Of a DNA stretch of 64,000 bases, positions 1 to 10,054 are shown piece by piece. The notes below the pieces were generated by a model that was given only the letters and a program-made list of their open reading frames with translations, had not been told where the DNA came from and made no database searches. Position 1 is the first letter of the stretch, and the number at the start of each line of letters is the position of its first letter. A program made the position numbers and the translations under genes. Source of the DNA: Paenarthrobacter nicotinovorans (GTDB taxonomy: Bacteria; Actinomycetota; Actinomycetes; Actinomycetales; Micrococcaceae); NCBI RefSeq assembly GCF_021919345.1, contig NZ_CP089293.1:2976001-3040000 (forward strand), read 5' to 3'.

Positions 1-1221
1 AGCGGCCTGCTGTTCAAGGTCCTGCCTGTATTGAAAGCCCATCAGGGGCGCAGTGACCACGGCAAGGCAGGCGACGATCGCGATGAACGAACGGCGGCGC
101 TTCATCTCGGGCCACTTCCACTGGCGGAAGGGCTTCTCGATGTACTTGGTGGTGAGGAACGCCAGCGTCAGCGAGAGGGCGATGATGGCCGTGCCGGAAA
201 GCCATCCAGCGTGCTCTTTGCCGCTCCAGCCCAGCGCGATGACCAGGATGGGCCAGTGCCAGAGGTACAAGGCGTAGGAATTGTCGCCCAGGCGGACCAG
301 GAACTTGGAGCTCAGGATCCGGTCGACACCGAAGCGGCTGCCGGTCTGGCCTGCCGCGATGACGGCGACGGCTGCCAGGGTGGGCCACAATGCCACGAAA
401 CCCGGGAAAGCCGTCTGGACCTGCAGCACGATGCCGCAGGTGAGCATGGCAATGACGCCGATCCAGCCCATCAGTACGCGGACGGGTTTGGAGAAGTTCA
501 AGCCCGGCAGCACCAGGGCCAGCAAGGTGCCCAAGGCAAATTCCCACAGACGGGCGAAGGTATCGAAGTACGCCACAGCCTGGTTGGTGGCCGTGAAGAT
601 GATGGAGTAAACGAACGAGACCAGGAAAATTATGGCGAAGACGTACACGAGGGTCGCCCGGTACCTGAGGGCAAAGCGGCGGCACAGAAGCGCGACCGCT
701 GCGAAGATCACCGGCCAGATGATGAACACCTGGCCCTGGATGGACAGTGACCAGAAGTGTTGCACCGGGCTGGCCATGCTGTGGTCCGTGGCGTAGTAGT
801 CCACCGCAAGCTGTTGGAGCAGCCAGTTCTCGTAGTAGAACAAGGACGCCCAGGCCTGCTGGACAATTTCAGCCCACCGGGTAGGTGGCAGGAGGACGAA
901 GGTGGCTGTCAGCGTTCCCAGAAGGACAACCACGACGGCGGGCAGCAGCCGCCTGAACAGGTGCAGCCAGTGCCGCAGGAGGTCCATGGGGCGGCCCTGT
1001 TTATAACGGCCCGTGAACTGCAGGGTCATGAGGAACGCGGAGATGAGGAGGAAGACATCCACCCCTCCGGAAACCCGGCCGATCCAGATGTGATAGCTCA
1101 CCACCATGAGGACGGCCAGTGACCTGAGACCTTGGATTTCAGGGCGGAACTTGGACTTTCCAACGGGACCGGAAGCCCGCCTACCGCGGTGGGCAGGGGC
1201 TGTAATCGCTGGGGTAGTCAC
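1..1221 (-). CDS. Acyltransferase 3 (OafA/YrhL-like) membrane protein, 3' end outside the window
   Basis: The reading frame is open from a GTG at 1221 to the window edge, giving the first 407 residues of a larger protein. The N-terminus carries the family start FRPEIQGLRSLAVLMVV (about residues 25-41), then SGGVDVFLLISAFLMT, the usual acyltransferase-3 pattern, followed by a chain of hydrophobic segments. After the last visible membrane segment the chain continues (PLMGFQYRQDLEQQAA), so an extracellular C-terminal domain such as SGNH is possible but cannot be seen. The family transfers acyl groups to cell-envelope glycans. AAGGA lies 10 bases before the GTG. The longer-looking frame at 14-685 on the same strand is a shadow. 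The substrate cannot be told from sequence. Confidence 0.85.
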   Translation of the reverse strand, partial: MTTPAITAPAHRGRRASGPVGKSKFRPEIQGLRSLAVLMVVSYHIWIGRVSGGVDVFLLISAFLMTLQFTGRYKQGRPMDLLRHWLHLFRRLLPAVVVVLLGTLTATFVLLPPTRWAEIVQQAWASLFYYENWLLQQLAVDYYATDHSMASPVQHFWSLSIQGQVFIIWPVIFAAVALLCRRFALRYRATLVYVFAIIFLVSFVYSIIFTATNQAVAYFDTFARLWEFALGTLLALVLPGLNFSKPVRVLMGWIGVIAMLTCGIVLQVQTAFPGFVALWPTLAAVAVIAAGQTGSRFGVDRILSSKFLVRLGDNSYALYLWHWPILVIALGWSGKEHAGWLSGTAIIALSLTLAFLTTKYIEKPFRQWKWPEMKRRRSFIAIVACLAVVTAPLMGFQYRQDLEQQAA

Positions 1222-1460
1222 GTTAGGCAGTTCCTTAAAGCGGCTGGCACAAAGCATCCATAATACGCGGTTCAGCCCACCCGCCCCCAGTTCGAGGATG
1301 CTGCTGACCGCCTTCCGCACCTCCCCCGGGCCCGGTTCAGCCATCCATTCTTGCAGCTCTTCCTGTGTGTGACCTGTGCCGATGCGTCATTCGGGTCCCT
1401 GCGGCCACAGCGATACGCCGGCCCGGAAGTTGTGATGCATCGCACAGGATCTTAACAGCA

Positions 1461-1496
1461 GAAACCCCGGTCACAACTAGGTGCGACCGGGGTTTC
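1461..1496 (-). terminator. Rho-independent terminator of groES-groEL
   Basis: A perfect 12-bp inverted repeat (GAAACCCCGGTC and its complement) with a 12-base loop lies 15 bases past the groEL stop. There is no long T-run, as is common in actinobacteria. Confidence 0.75.
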
Positions 1497-1510
1497 CGCG
1501 GGACAGGCGC

Positions 1511-3208
<1,698 letters not shown>

Positions 3209-3505
3209 TTACTTTACGACGATCGCAAGGACGTCGCGGGCGGACAGAACGAGGTACTCGCTGCCGCCGGTCTTGACTTCGGTTCCACCGTACTTGGAGT
3301 AGATGACGACGTCGCCAACAGCTACGTCAACCGGTACGCGGTTGCCGTTGTCATCGAAGCGGCCGGGGCCGATTGCAACAACTTCGCCTTCCTGCGGCTT
3401 CTCCTGCGCGGAGTCCGGAATAACCAGGCCGGAAGCCGTGGTCTGCTCTGCTTCGAGCGGGCGAACAACAATACGATCCTCAAGAGGCTTAATCGAGACC
3501 GACAC
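3209..3505 (-). CDS. groS: 10 kDa co-chaperonin GroES
   Basis: 98-residue GroES, the heptameric lid of GroEL. The core [16 protein letters not shown] at the N-terminus, the mobile-loop region around [18 protein letters not shown], and [14 protein letters not shown] near residues 68-81 are typical. I start it at the GTG at 3505 because AAAAGGAGA lies 6 bases upstream and the protein then has family length. An in-frame ATG at 3535 would add an unneeded 10-residue extension. First gene of the groES-groEL unit. Confidence 0.97.
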   Translation of the reverse strand: MSVSIKPLEDRIVVRPLEAEQTTASGLVIPDSAQEKPQEGEVVAIGPGRFDDNGNRVPVDVAVGDVVIYSKYGGTEVKTGGSEYLVLSARDVLAIVVK

Positions 3506-3600
3506 TCGGACTCTCCTTTTCATGAGCTGATTCATGGACTAAGAACTAGGGTGCCGTGGCGTACAACCGTCGTCGCGGTGCCGGTGGACGCCTGGCGTGA

Positions 3601-3627
3601 TTAGCACCCTCAAGGGGAGAGTGCTAA
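3601..3627 (-). promoter_or_regulatory. CIRCE operator 1 (HrcA site)
   Basis: TTAGCACcC, nine bases, then GAGTGCTAA. This matches the CIRCE consensus (TTAGCACTC-N9-GAGTGCTAA) with one mismatch. It lies just downstream of the -10 box of the groES promoter, between promoter and gene. By established knowledge HrcA binds here and represses groESL until heat shock. Confidence 0.93.
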
Positions 3628-3631
3628 CTAG

Positions 3632-3661
3632 ACTCTATGTAAGGCGTTAGCACTCGGTCAA
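3632..3661 (-). promoter_or_regulatory. groES promoter
   Basis: On the minus strand, a TTGACC -35 box (3656-3661) and a TAGAGT -10 box (3632-3637) are separated by 18 bases, and sit between and partly under the two CIRCE elements. Confidence 0.7.
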
Positions 3662-3673
3662 GGTGAGTGCCAG
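3647..3673 (-). promoter_or_regulatory. CIRCE operator 2 (HrcA site), slightly degenerate
   Basis: TTAGCACTC, nine bases, then GAGTGCcAg. One arm is perfect and the other has two mismatches. It overlaps the predicted -35 box. Its start lies 46 bp from the start of CIRCE 1, so HrcA could bracket the promoter. Confidence 0.85.
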
Positions 3674-3696
3674 CATTTCGTCATCGGTGAACGTTG

Positions 3697-4059
3697 TCAC
3701 TGGTCCCTGAGGTCATCAAGGTCGTAGTCTTCGCCGTCGTCGTCCTCATCCAAGGAAGCGCTGCCGCGGTTCAGGTAGAGCACCACCGCCGAAGCAACCG
3801 CCACGACGCCGGAAACCACCAGCGCGATGATCCCGCCGAGTCGCGCACCGGCGTAGAGGTCGCGGATGTCGCGTGCCTCATCCGTCGCATCGTTCACGCT
3901 CTTGCCACTGACGGAGTAGGCCGCTGCGTTGAAGGAATCCAGCGCGAAAATAACGATCAGCAAGCCTATGCAGACCACCGCGATGACAGCGCCCGCGATC
4001 AGGGCGGGACGGGCATACGTGGTGAGGCGGGAGGGCTGTGGTGCTGCGTTGTCTTCCAT
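3697..4059 (-). CDS. Small membrane protein with two transmembrane segments and an acidic tail
   Basis: 120 residues, family not recognised. Two hydrophobic segments (LIAGAVIAVVCIGLLIVIFA at about 20-39 and GGIIALVVSGVVAVASAVVL at about 75-94) flank a loop that is polar and probably outside the cell. The C-terminus is strongly acidic (LDEDDDGEDYDLDDLRDQ). The start ATG at 4059 has no Shine-Dalgarno but lies 7 bases after a TAGGGT -10 box, so the mRNA is probably leaderless. It stands alone between groES and a divergently transcribed methyltransferase. The composition and frame look real, but no function can be assigned. Confidence 0.8.
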   Translation of the reverse strand: MEDNAAPQPSRLTTYARPALIAGAVIAVVCIGLLIVIFALDSFNAAAYSVSGKSVNDATDEARDIRDLYAGARLGGIIALVVSGVVAVASAVVLYLNRGSASLDEDDDGEDYDLDDLRDQ

Positions 4060-4126
4060 GAAAACAACCCTATCCGGCTGATTCCCCAGTCACGCAGCCA
4101 TGACGCGCGACGTTAGGCTTGTTCCC
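4060..4126. promoter_or_regulatory. Divergent leaderless promoters
   Basis: Minus strand: TAGGGT at 4067-4072, 7 bases before the ATG at 4059. Plus strand: TAGGCT at 4114-4119, 7 bases before the ATG at 4127. Neither gene has a visible ribosome binding site. Both fit the actinobacterial TANNNT-N6/7-ATG arrangement, with transcription starting at or next to the start codon. Confidence 0.6.
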
Positions 4127-5362
4127 ATGCCTCATGCACCGCAGGAACAGATCGCACCTTTATTGACCACTGAAGGTTGGGAGCTTCTTGCCTCGCTGGG
4201 ACCCTACCGTGAGGCTGATGCCTTCAGCGTCAATGCCAGCCTCCGCAAGGCCGGCCACTCCCCGGAACTCGTGGCCGCCGTCCTGACCCAATCACGCCTG
4301 CGGACCCGCGCCGAGGCGAAGTTCGGCGAATTCGCCCGGCAGATGCTGTTCACCCAGGCGGGCCTGGAGCAGGCAACCCGGCTGAACGTCGCCGCCCGCC
4401 ACGCCGATCGTTTTGCCCAGGCCGGCATCACCCATGTGGCCGATCTCGGCTGCGGCCTCGGCGCCGATTCCATGGCGATGGCTTCCATGGACATTGCTGT
4501 CACCGCTGTGGAGATGGACGAAACCACCGCTGCCTGCGCCATGATCAACCTCATGCCTTTCCAGCATGCAACGGTGGTGCACTCGGACGCGGAATCAATG
4601 GACCTCGAGGGCATCGACGGCGTGTGGATGGACCCTGCCCGACGCACCACGTCCACGTCGGGAACCAAAAGAATCTGGGACCCGGAGGCGTTCTCGCCCC
4701 CGTTGTCCTTCGTGGAGAGCGTGGCGGCCACAGGGCGTGCGGTAGGGGTAAAGATGGGCCCGGGCATCCCCCACGACTCGGTGCCTTCGGGCTGCGAGGC
4801 CCAATGGGTCTCCGTTGGCGGCGATGTCACCGAGGCCACCCTGTGGTTCAACTCAGTAGCCCGCCCGGGCGTCCGCCGCGCCGCATTGCTCCTTGGCAGC
4901 CAGGGCGCCGCCGAAATCACCAGCGGCGAGGACTTCGGCGGTGGCCCGGAAGCCGCCGTCGGGCCTGTTGAAGGCTTTCTCTACGAACCCGACGGTGCGG
5001 TGATCCGCGCAGGCATGGTGGCCGACGTCGCCGAGCGGCTGGGCGGGCACCTGGTGGACGAGCACATCGCGTATATCTGCGCCCCGGAACTCCACGACAC
5101 TCCGTTTGCCCGGGCCTACAAGGTGCTGGACGTCATGCCGTACAACGTCAAGGCCCTCAAGGCCTGGGTGAAGTCGAACGGCATCACCGTGTTGGATATC
5201 AAGAAGCGCGGCACGGCAGTGACACCCGAGGAACTGCGGAAGCAGCTGCTCCCCGCCAAACCCGCAAAGGACAAGGATGCGAAAACAGCCACCCTTGTCC
5301 TCACCAGGATCGGCGAGGAAAGAGTGGCTGTCGTGGTGGAACCGGTGACCGCCCAGGCTTAG
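4127..5362 (+). CDS. Class I SAM-dependent methyltransferase with C-terminal THUMP-like domain
   Basis: 411 residues. A Rossmann methyltransferase core follows an N-terminal helical part: motif I VADLGCGLGAD at about 104-114, an acidic ribose-binding residue in AVEMDE near 129, and MDPARR near 168-173, the position where base-modifying methyltransferases carry their catalytic motif. The last roughly 90 residues (RAYKVLDVMPYNVKALKAWV through the Lys-rich end) resemble the THUMP-like domain attached to this family, which suggests an RNA substrate. I start at the ATG at 4127, not the in-frame ATG at 4100, because a TAGGCT -10 box sits exactly 7 bases upstream. The substrate is unknown. Confidence 0.87.
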   Translation: MPHAPQEQIAPLLTTEGWELLASLGPYREADAFSVNASLRKAGHSPELVAAVLTQSRLRTRAEAKFGEFARQMLFTQAGLEQATRLNVAARHADRFAQAGITHVADLGCGLGADSMAMASMDIAVTAVEMDETTAACAMINLMPFQHATVVHSDAESMDLEGIDGVWMDPARRTTSTSGTKRIWDPEAFSPPLSFVESVAATGRAVGVKMGPGIPHDSVPSGCEAQWVSVGGDVTEATLWFNSVARPGVRRAALLLGSQGAAEITSGEDFGGGPEAAVGPVEGFLYEPDGAVIRAGMVADVAERLGGHLVDEHIAYICAPELHDTPFARAYKVLDVMPYNVKALKAWVKSNGITVLDIKKRGTAVTPEELRKQLLPAKPAKDKDAKTATLVLTRIGEERVAVVVEPVTAQA

Positions 5363-5375
5363 CAGGCCTGCGGCG

Positions 5376-6188
5376 TCAGCGACGCGAGAATTCCGAGGCC
5401 TCCCGTACTTGGCCGGGCGTCGGGCGAACGCCGGTGTACAGGACGAACTGTTCCTCGGCCTGAATGGCGATGACCTCGGCTCCTGTGATGACCGGCTTGC
5501 CCGCAGCGCGCGCGGCGGTGATGAGCGGCGTTTCGGAGGGAAGGGCCACCACATCGAACACCACCTGCGCGGCTGCGATGGTGGCGTCGTCAAAGGACTG
5601 GGCGGTTTCGTCCGCGCCGGCCATGCCCAGCGGGGTGACGTTGATGATGAGGTCCGCGGTGACTCCGTTGACGTCGTCCTGCCAATCGAAGCCGTAGAGG
5701 TCGGCGAGCGCTCGGCCGGTGGTTTCGTTGCGGGCCACGATGGTGACGGCAGTGAACCCGGCGTCCCTCAGGGCGGCCGCAACAGCTTTGGCCATTCCCC
5801 CGGCGCCGCGGAGCAAGACAGTATGGCCGCTGGGGACTTCATGGTCCTTCAGAAGCCTGGCGATCGCGATGTAATCGGTGTTGTAGGCAGTGAGGACGCC
5901 GTCGTTGTTCACGATGGTGTTCACCGAATCGATGGCCTTGGCCGACGGATCCATGACGTCAACCAGCGGAATGACTGCCTCTTTGTAGGGCATGGACACC
6001 GCGGCACCCCGGATCGGGAGGCCGCGGATGCCCGCCACCGCAAGGGTGATGTCCGCGGGGGCGAATGCCTTGTAGACAAAGTTCAGGCCGAGCAGATCGT
6101 ACAGATAGTTATGGAACCTCGTCCCGATGTTGCTGGGCCGGGCCGCGAGCGAAATGCACAATGACATGTCTTTGTTCAGGATGGGCAT
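5376..6188 (-). CDS. Shikimate 5-dehydrogenase-like protein (SDH-L type)
   Basis: 270 residues, normal AroE-family length. It has the catalytic Lys in VSMPYKEA (about 69), the Asp of AYNTDY (about 105), and the NADP-binding GAGGMAKA (about 128-135). The N-terminal substrate loop is PSNIGTRFHN where true AroE has a Ser-x-Ser loop, so it fits the shikimate-dehydrogenase-like branch and the real substrate may differ. The start at 6188 gives the family length, but ribosome-binding evidence is weak (GGAGGGG is about 18 bases upstream). It follows the zinc-free L36 gene by 38 bp with no terminator between, so it may be the third gene of the putative Zur operon. Confidence 0.88.
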   Translation of the reverse strand: MPILNKDMSLCISLAARPSNIGTRFHNYLYDLLGLNFVYKAFAPADITLAVAGIRGLPIRGAAVSMPYKEAVIPLVDVMDPSAKAIDSVNTIVNNDGVLTAYNTDYIAIARLLKDHEVPSGHTVLLRGAGGMAKAVAAALRDAGFTAVTIVARNETTGRALADLYGFDWQDDVNGVTADLIINVTPLGMAGADETAQSFDDATIAAAQVVFDVVALPSETPLITAARAAGKPVITGAEVIAIQAEEQFVLYTGVRPTPGQVREASEFSRR

Positions 6189-6226
6189 CCACCCATTAAA
6201 CAACGCCCCTCCGGGCTTCCGTGCGG

Positions 6227-6349
6227 TCAGCCCTGGCGGGCCTTCATGCGCGGGGTGTTCTTGTTGATGACGAACGTGCGGCCACGCCTGCGGACGATTT
6301 GCGCCCCGGGGATCTTCTTGAGTGCACGCAGCGAGTTTCGGACCTTCAT
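6227..6349 (-). CDS. rpmJ2: Zinc-independent ribosomal protein L36 paralogue (YkgO type)
   Basis: 40 residues, too short for routine calling. It begins [17 protein letters not shown] and ends MKARQG, clearly L36. It contains no cysteine at all, whereas the housekeeping L36 at 49046-49159 in this same window has the complete C-C-C-H zinc ribbon. Zinc-free paralogues of this kind replace the zinc form when zinc is scarce. AAAGGAG lies 7 bases before the ATG. It starts 29 bp after the Mrf/CobW-like gene on the same strand, a pairing typical of Zur regulons. Confidence 0.93.
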   Translation of the reverse strand: MKVRNSLRALKKIPGAQIVRRRGRTFVINKNTPRMKARQG

Positions 6350-6378
6350 GGTGTTTCTCCTTTTTGTTGGTGTTTGGC

Positions 6379-7533
6379 TTAGAGGGCGTCGCTGAGTTCC
6401 AGGGGGTCATCCCACGCGTCGGCATCCATGGCCATTTCGGCCTCCGTCAGCTGGCAGCCTTCCAGGAGTTCACGGATTTCCGCGGCGTCAACATCGTCGG
6501 CCCGCCCAGTGATGGCCAGGACGGTTCCGCGGTCCCCGTGGCTGGGGTGCCAGTCGAGGAAAGCGTCGACGTCGGCACCCACTTCTCCGCGCAGGCCTTC
6601 TCCCATGGGGGCTGCTTCCGTGGAATCGGCCATCCAGTTGCCCGCGCTTTCGAGCCAGATCCGTGGACCGATGCCTTGGACAGCTATCCGCTTGGTGGGA
6701 GCGGAGGCGATCCACAGGCGGCCCCGCATCCAGTGCATGCCGACAGCCAAGCGCGGAAGCGCCTCCCTGAAACGGCCCGGATGAAGTGGCCGGGCAGCCC
6801 GATGGAGCACGGTCCGGAAGGAACCTTCCGTTTCAGCCAGGGGCACACGCACGACGCCGGGACGGTTGCGGGCAGCTGCTTCGGCGGGGTCGAAGCAGCC
6901 CGGCCGGAAATCATCGGCCGCTGCGGCAACGGTTGCATGGGGTGCCAATTCGCCGAGCAACTCCACCCCCGACACCCACTGCGGCGAACCCTCGCGGGGA
7001 TCCCCCGTCAGCACGGCACCCAATCCCGGATAGGTCATCACGGTGTCCACGTGTCCGAATTCGCCGACCAGGAATTCGCCACTGGTCCGCTCGTCCTGGG
7101 GCATGGACGTGAAGCCGGACTCAAACAGGGTGTGACGGTCCCAGATGTGGTCGTCCAACTCTGCGGGGTCCAAGGCGAGCACGGCGTTGTCGATGACCGC
7201 CGGGCGGCTGAGCCCACTGCGGAGCTCCGCCACGGCCATTCCGGCTGCGACGCCTGGCGGCAGGCCCAGGACGACGTGGTCGAAGCCGCAGGCGGCGAGT
7301 CGTTCCGCCGTCGGGACCACGTCAAGCCGGACGGTGCAGCTCAGGCAACCGTGCTCCAGGACCGTCGTCCCGCGTTCGAACAACCGGCCGTTGCGGTAAA
7401 CGCGCCGCAGGACCAGTGAGCCATCCAGGAGATCGTGGAGGACCACCACGGAATTGGCATGGGTCCGCCCCAGCCTTTCGGTGGCTGCCTCACGGCATTG
7501 GCTGTCCAAGGAACTGACGATCGTGAGGTGCAT
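6379..7533 (-). CDS. mrf: CobW/COG0523-family protein, probable Mrf-type ribosome hibernation recruiter
   Basis: 384 residues. The CobW family is recognised by the metal-binding [10 protein letters not shown] (about 60-69) and the C-terminal CobW domain ([19 protein letters not shown], then [16 protein letters not shown]). The N-terminal Walker A motif of ordinary CobW GTPases is not recognisable: the equivalent stretch reads [18 protein letters not shown]. Mycobacterial Mrf, encoded with zinc-free ribosomal proteins under Zur control, recruits the hibernation factor to ribosomes in low zinc. Context and length suggest this is its counterpart, but orthology is inferred. The start ATG at 7533 lies 7 bases after a TAGAGT -10 box, so it is probably leaderless. 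Confidence 0.8.
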   Translation of the reverse strand: MHLTIVSSLDSQCREAATERLGRTHANSVVVLHDLLDGSLVLRRVYRNGRLFERGTTVLEHGCLSCTVRLDVVPTAERLAACGFDHVVLGLPPGVAAGMAVAELRSGLSRPAVIDNAVLALDPAELDDHIWDRHTLFESGFTSMPQDERTSGEFLVGEFGHVDTVMTYPGLGAVLTGDPREGSPQWVSGVELLGELAPHATVAAAADDFRPGCFDPAEAAARNRPGVVRVPLAETEGSFRTVLHRAARPLHPGRFREALPRLAVGMHWMRGRLWIASAPTKRIAVQGIGPRIWLESAGNWMADSTEAAPMGEGLRGEVGADVDAFLDWHPSHGDRGTVLAITGRADDVDAAEIRELLEGCQLTEAEMAMDADAWDDPLELSDAL

Positions 7534-7540
7534 GGCACAC

Positions 7541-7569
7541 ACTCTAATGCGAATGGTTCGCATTAGCAA
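7541..7569 (-). promoter_or_regulatory. Leaderless promoter with embedded Zur-like palindrome
   Basis: On the minus strand, a TTGCTA -35 box (7564-7569) and a TAGAGT -10 box (7541-7546) are spaced 17 bp, with the ATG 7 bases further on. A perfect palindrome, CTAATGCGAA, a 3-base centre, and its exact complement (7544-7566), fills the space between the boxes and overlaps both. The TAATG..AAT..TT..CATTA layout resembles actinobacterial Zur boxes. A repressor bound here would block RNA polymerase directly. Confidence 0.75.
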
Positions 7570-7688
7570 ATGACGGGTCATTTCTCCCGCGCACCCGCCG
7601 CAATCATGCGAGTTCCGGCTGCATTAGACTTGATCCGACCGCTGGCGGCCCCGCAGCGGGGAACCGTGTCCGGCCGAAACAACACATT

Positions 7689-7718
7689 GCCGGACAGTAC
7701 ACATAGCCGGACAGTACA
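7689..7718. repeat. 13-bp direct repeat upstream of the carboxylate-amine ligase
   Basis: GCCGGACAGTACA occurs at 7689-7701 and 7706-7718, 17 bp from start to start, ending 15 bp before the GTG at 7734. It could be a tandem activator site. No function is proven. Confidence 0.5.
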
Positions 7719-7733
7719 AACCGAGGGGACTAC

Positions 7734-8885
7734 GTGCAGATTGATTTTGCGCCATCCAGGCAATCGACACTGGGTGTGGAATGGGAGTTGGCGCTCGTCA
7801 ATGCACGCACAGGGGAACTGGTATCCGTCGCGAACGACGTCCTGAAAGGCGTTGCGGCAAACCACCCGGACCTCAATGAGGACGACGAACACCCCCATAT
7901 CAAGCGCGAACTGCTCCTCAACACGGTGGAACTCGTCACGGGCATCTGCGAGACCGTCAACGAAGCCAAAGAGGACCTCAGCCGGTCCCTCGCCGCAGTG
8001 CGCGAAGTCACCGATCCCATGGGTGTCGAAGTGTTTTGCGCCGGCAGCCACCCCTTCAGCCCTCCCCTGCTGCAGCCGGTCACCGACAAAGAGCGGTACG
8101 CCAAACTGATCGAGCGGACCCAATGGTGGGGACGCCAAATGGTCATCTACGGCGTTCACGTCCACGTGGGCATCGACAGGAAAGAAAAAGTCCTCCCCGT
8201 CCTGGATGGCCTGGTCAACTACTTTCCGCACTTCCAGGCATTGTCAGCTTCCAGCCCCTACTGGGCCGGTGAGGAAACAGGGTACGCATCACAACGCGCG
8301 CTCATGTTCCAGCAGCTTCCGACAGCCGGCCTGCCGTTCCAGTTCGAAACCTGGGAGGCGTACGAGTCCTACGTCCAGGACATGTTCACCACCGGAGTGA
8401 TCGACTCAACCTCCGAAATCCGCTGGGACATCCGCCCGGTTGCCAACCTTGGCACCATCGAAATGCGCATCTGTGACGGCCTGGCAACCCTTGAGGAAGT
8501 CGGTGCCATCGCGGCCCTGACCCAGTGCCTGGTGGACGAATTCTCCTCCATTCTTGATGCCGGGGGCAGCATCCCCACCATGCCTCCGTGGCACGTGCAG
8601 GAAAACAAGTGGCGCGCTGCCCGCTACGGCATGGAAGCCATCATCATCCTCGATGCCGCGGGCAACGAGCAGCTCGTTACCGAGCACCTGGCCGAAACCG
8701 TCGCGCGGCTTGAGCCTGTGGCAGCCAGGCTTGGCTGCTCCGAAGAACTGGCCGATGTCCTGAAGATCGTCGAACGCGGTGCCAGCTACCAGCGGCAGCG
8801 CCGCGTCGCCGCCGAACACAACGGCGACCTGCAGGCAGTGGTCATGGACCTCGTCCAGCAGATGCGAAAAGGTCCCGACGCCTAG
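7734..8885 (+). CDS. Carboxylate-amine ligase, glutamate-cysteine ligase family 2 (YbdK type)
   Basis: 383 residues, normal for this ATP-grasp-like GCS2 family. It has GVEWELALVN near the N-terminus (metal/ATP-binding Glu residues), EVFCAGSHPFSP, VIYGVHVHVGID near residue 140, and the substrate-loop region RWDIRPVANLGTIEMRICD. The family joins an amine to a carboxylate, classically glutamate to cysteine. In mycothiol-making actinobacteria such proteins are weak gamma-glutamylcysteine ligases or act in ergothioneine-like pathways. No ergothioneine gene is next to it, so the product is open. GTG start with GAGGGG 5 bases upstream. Convergent with tsaD. Confidence 0.88.
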   Translation: MQIDFAPSRQSTLGVEWELALVNARTGELVSVANDVLKGVAANHPDLNEDDEHPHIKRELLLNTVELVTGICETVNEAKEDLSRSLAAVREVTDPMGVEVFCAGSHPFSPPLLQPVTDKERYAKLIERTQWWGRQMVIYGVHVHVGIDRKEKVLPVLDGLVNYFPHFQALSASSPYWAGEETGYASQRALMFQQLPTAGLPFQFETWEAYESYVQDMFTTGVIDSTSEIRWDIRPVANLGTIEMRICDGLATLEEVGAIAALTQCLVDEFSSILDAGGSIPTMPPWHVQENKWRAARYGMEAIIILDAAGNEQLVTEHLAETVARLEPVAARLGCSEELADVLKIVERGASYQRQRRVAAEHNGDLQAVVMDLVQQMRKGPDA

Positions 8886-8896
8886 CGGTTCCCGGT

Positions 8897-10054
8897 TTAC
8901 CTGCCCGGGCCGGCAGCCTGGGCAGGTACTGACACTGTGGTGACAGGCATGGAGGAATCCGGTGCGAACTCCACTCCGCTGGGGTCGATGCCGGCCATGA
9001 TCAGCTGGGCGCCCAGCGCCGCCACCATGGCCCCGTTGTCCGTGCACAGATCCAGCGGCGGAACGTGAAGCCTGATCCCGGCCGAGGTACAGCGCAGTCC
9101 GGTCAGTTCCCGGAGCCGGGAATTGGCAGCCACGCCGCCGCCCAGCAGGAGGTCCGTGATGCCGTTCTCTTTACAGGCCAGAACCGCCTTTGAGGTGATG
9201 ACATCCACTACGGCTTCCTGGAACGCGGCAGCGATATCCGCCACCGGCACTTCCTCGCCGCGGGCCTCGAACTGTTCCACGCAGCGGGCCACCGCGGTTT
9301 TCAGACCGCTGAAAGACCAGTCATAACGGTGCGGCCCCTTCTCCTCGGCGGTCCCCATGTACTTGGGTTGCGTCAGGCCACGCGGGAAGCGGATGGATTT
9401 GGGGTTGCCCTGGCGTGCCAGTTTGTCGATTGCGGGTCCGCCCGGATAGCCCAGACCAAGGATGCGCGCCACTTTGTCGTAAGCCTCCCCGGCGGCGTCA
9501 TCGATGGTTGAACCCAGCAGCTCGACATCGTCCGTGATGCTCCGGATGCGCAGGATTTCAGTGTGGCCCCCGGACACCAGGAGCGCCCCGAGGTTCTCCG
9601 GCAACTGCCCCGCACCCAGGCCGGCGGCAGCACCGGCGTCGGGCTTTCCTTCCGGGGTTCGCCTTTGATCCAGCAAGCCAACGCCAACGTGCGCCACCAA
9701 ATGGTTGATCGCGTAGAGCGGCTTCCCCGTGGCAACCGCCAGGGCCTTCGCAGCACAAACACCCACCATGAGCGCCCCGGCGAGGCCCGGGCCGGACGTT
9801 ACGGCAATGGCGTCGATCTCGTCCAGGGTGACCCCGGCTTCAAGCAGCGACTCCTGCAACGTGGGCACGAAGGCGTCCAGGTGCGCCCGCGAAGCGATTT
9901 CCGGGATGACGCCGCCAAAACGCACGTGCTCGTCCATGGAGGAAGACACAGTGTTGGTCAGCAACGTTGTCCCGCGGACGATGCCCACACCGGTCTCGTC
10001 GCAGGACGACTCGATGCCGAGCACCAGCGGCTGCTGTCGATTAAGGCCGCTCAC
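8897..10054 (-). CDS. tsaD: tRNA N6-adenosine threonylcarbamoyltransferase TsaD
   Basis: 385 residues. It transfers threonylcarbamoyl to A37 of ANN-decoding tRNAs, working with TsaB and TsaE encoded in the same operon. ASKHA nucleotide-binding fold begins [15 protein letters not shown] (11-25). The iron/zinc-binding HxxxH is HLVAH at 118-122. [12 protein letters not shown] and the Asp of LCTDNGAM lie in the C-terminal half. The GTG start overlaps the rimI stop by 4 bases (GTGA), so translation is coupled. Last gene of alr-tsaE-tsaB-rimI-tsaD. Confidence 0.97.
   Translation of the reverse strand: MSGLNRQQPLVLGIESSCDETGVGIVRGTTLLTNTVSSSMDEHVRFGGVIPEIASRAHLDAFVPTLQESLLEAGVTLDEIDAIAVTSGPGLAGALMVGVCAAKALAVATGKPLYAINHLVAHVGVGLLDQRRTPEGKPDAGAAAGLGAGQLPENLGALLVSGGHTEILRIRSITDDVELLGSTIDDAAGEAYDKVARILGLGYPGGPAIDKLARQGNPKSIRFPRGLTQPKYMGTAEEKGPHRYDWSFSGLKTAVARCVEQFEARGEEVPVADIAAAFQEAVVDVITSKAVLACKENGITDLLLGGGVAANSRLRELTGLRCTSAGIRLHVPPLDLCTDNGAMVAALGAQLIMAGIDPSGVEFAPDSSMPVTTVSVPAQAAGPGR
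8898..8928. terminator. Possible bidirectional terminator at the tsaD 3' end
   Basis: A 9-bp inverted repeat, TACCTGCCC and its complement, spans the last codons of tsaD and faces the convergent ligase gene. There is no T-run. Support is structural only. Confidence 0.4.

Noticed and set aside
14..685. Minus-strand 223-codon frame
   Set aside because: Shadow frame of the acyltransferase gene, which is open in another minus-strand frame from 1221 to the window edge.
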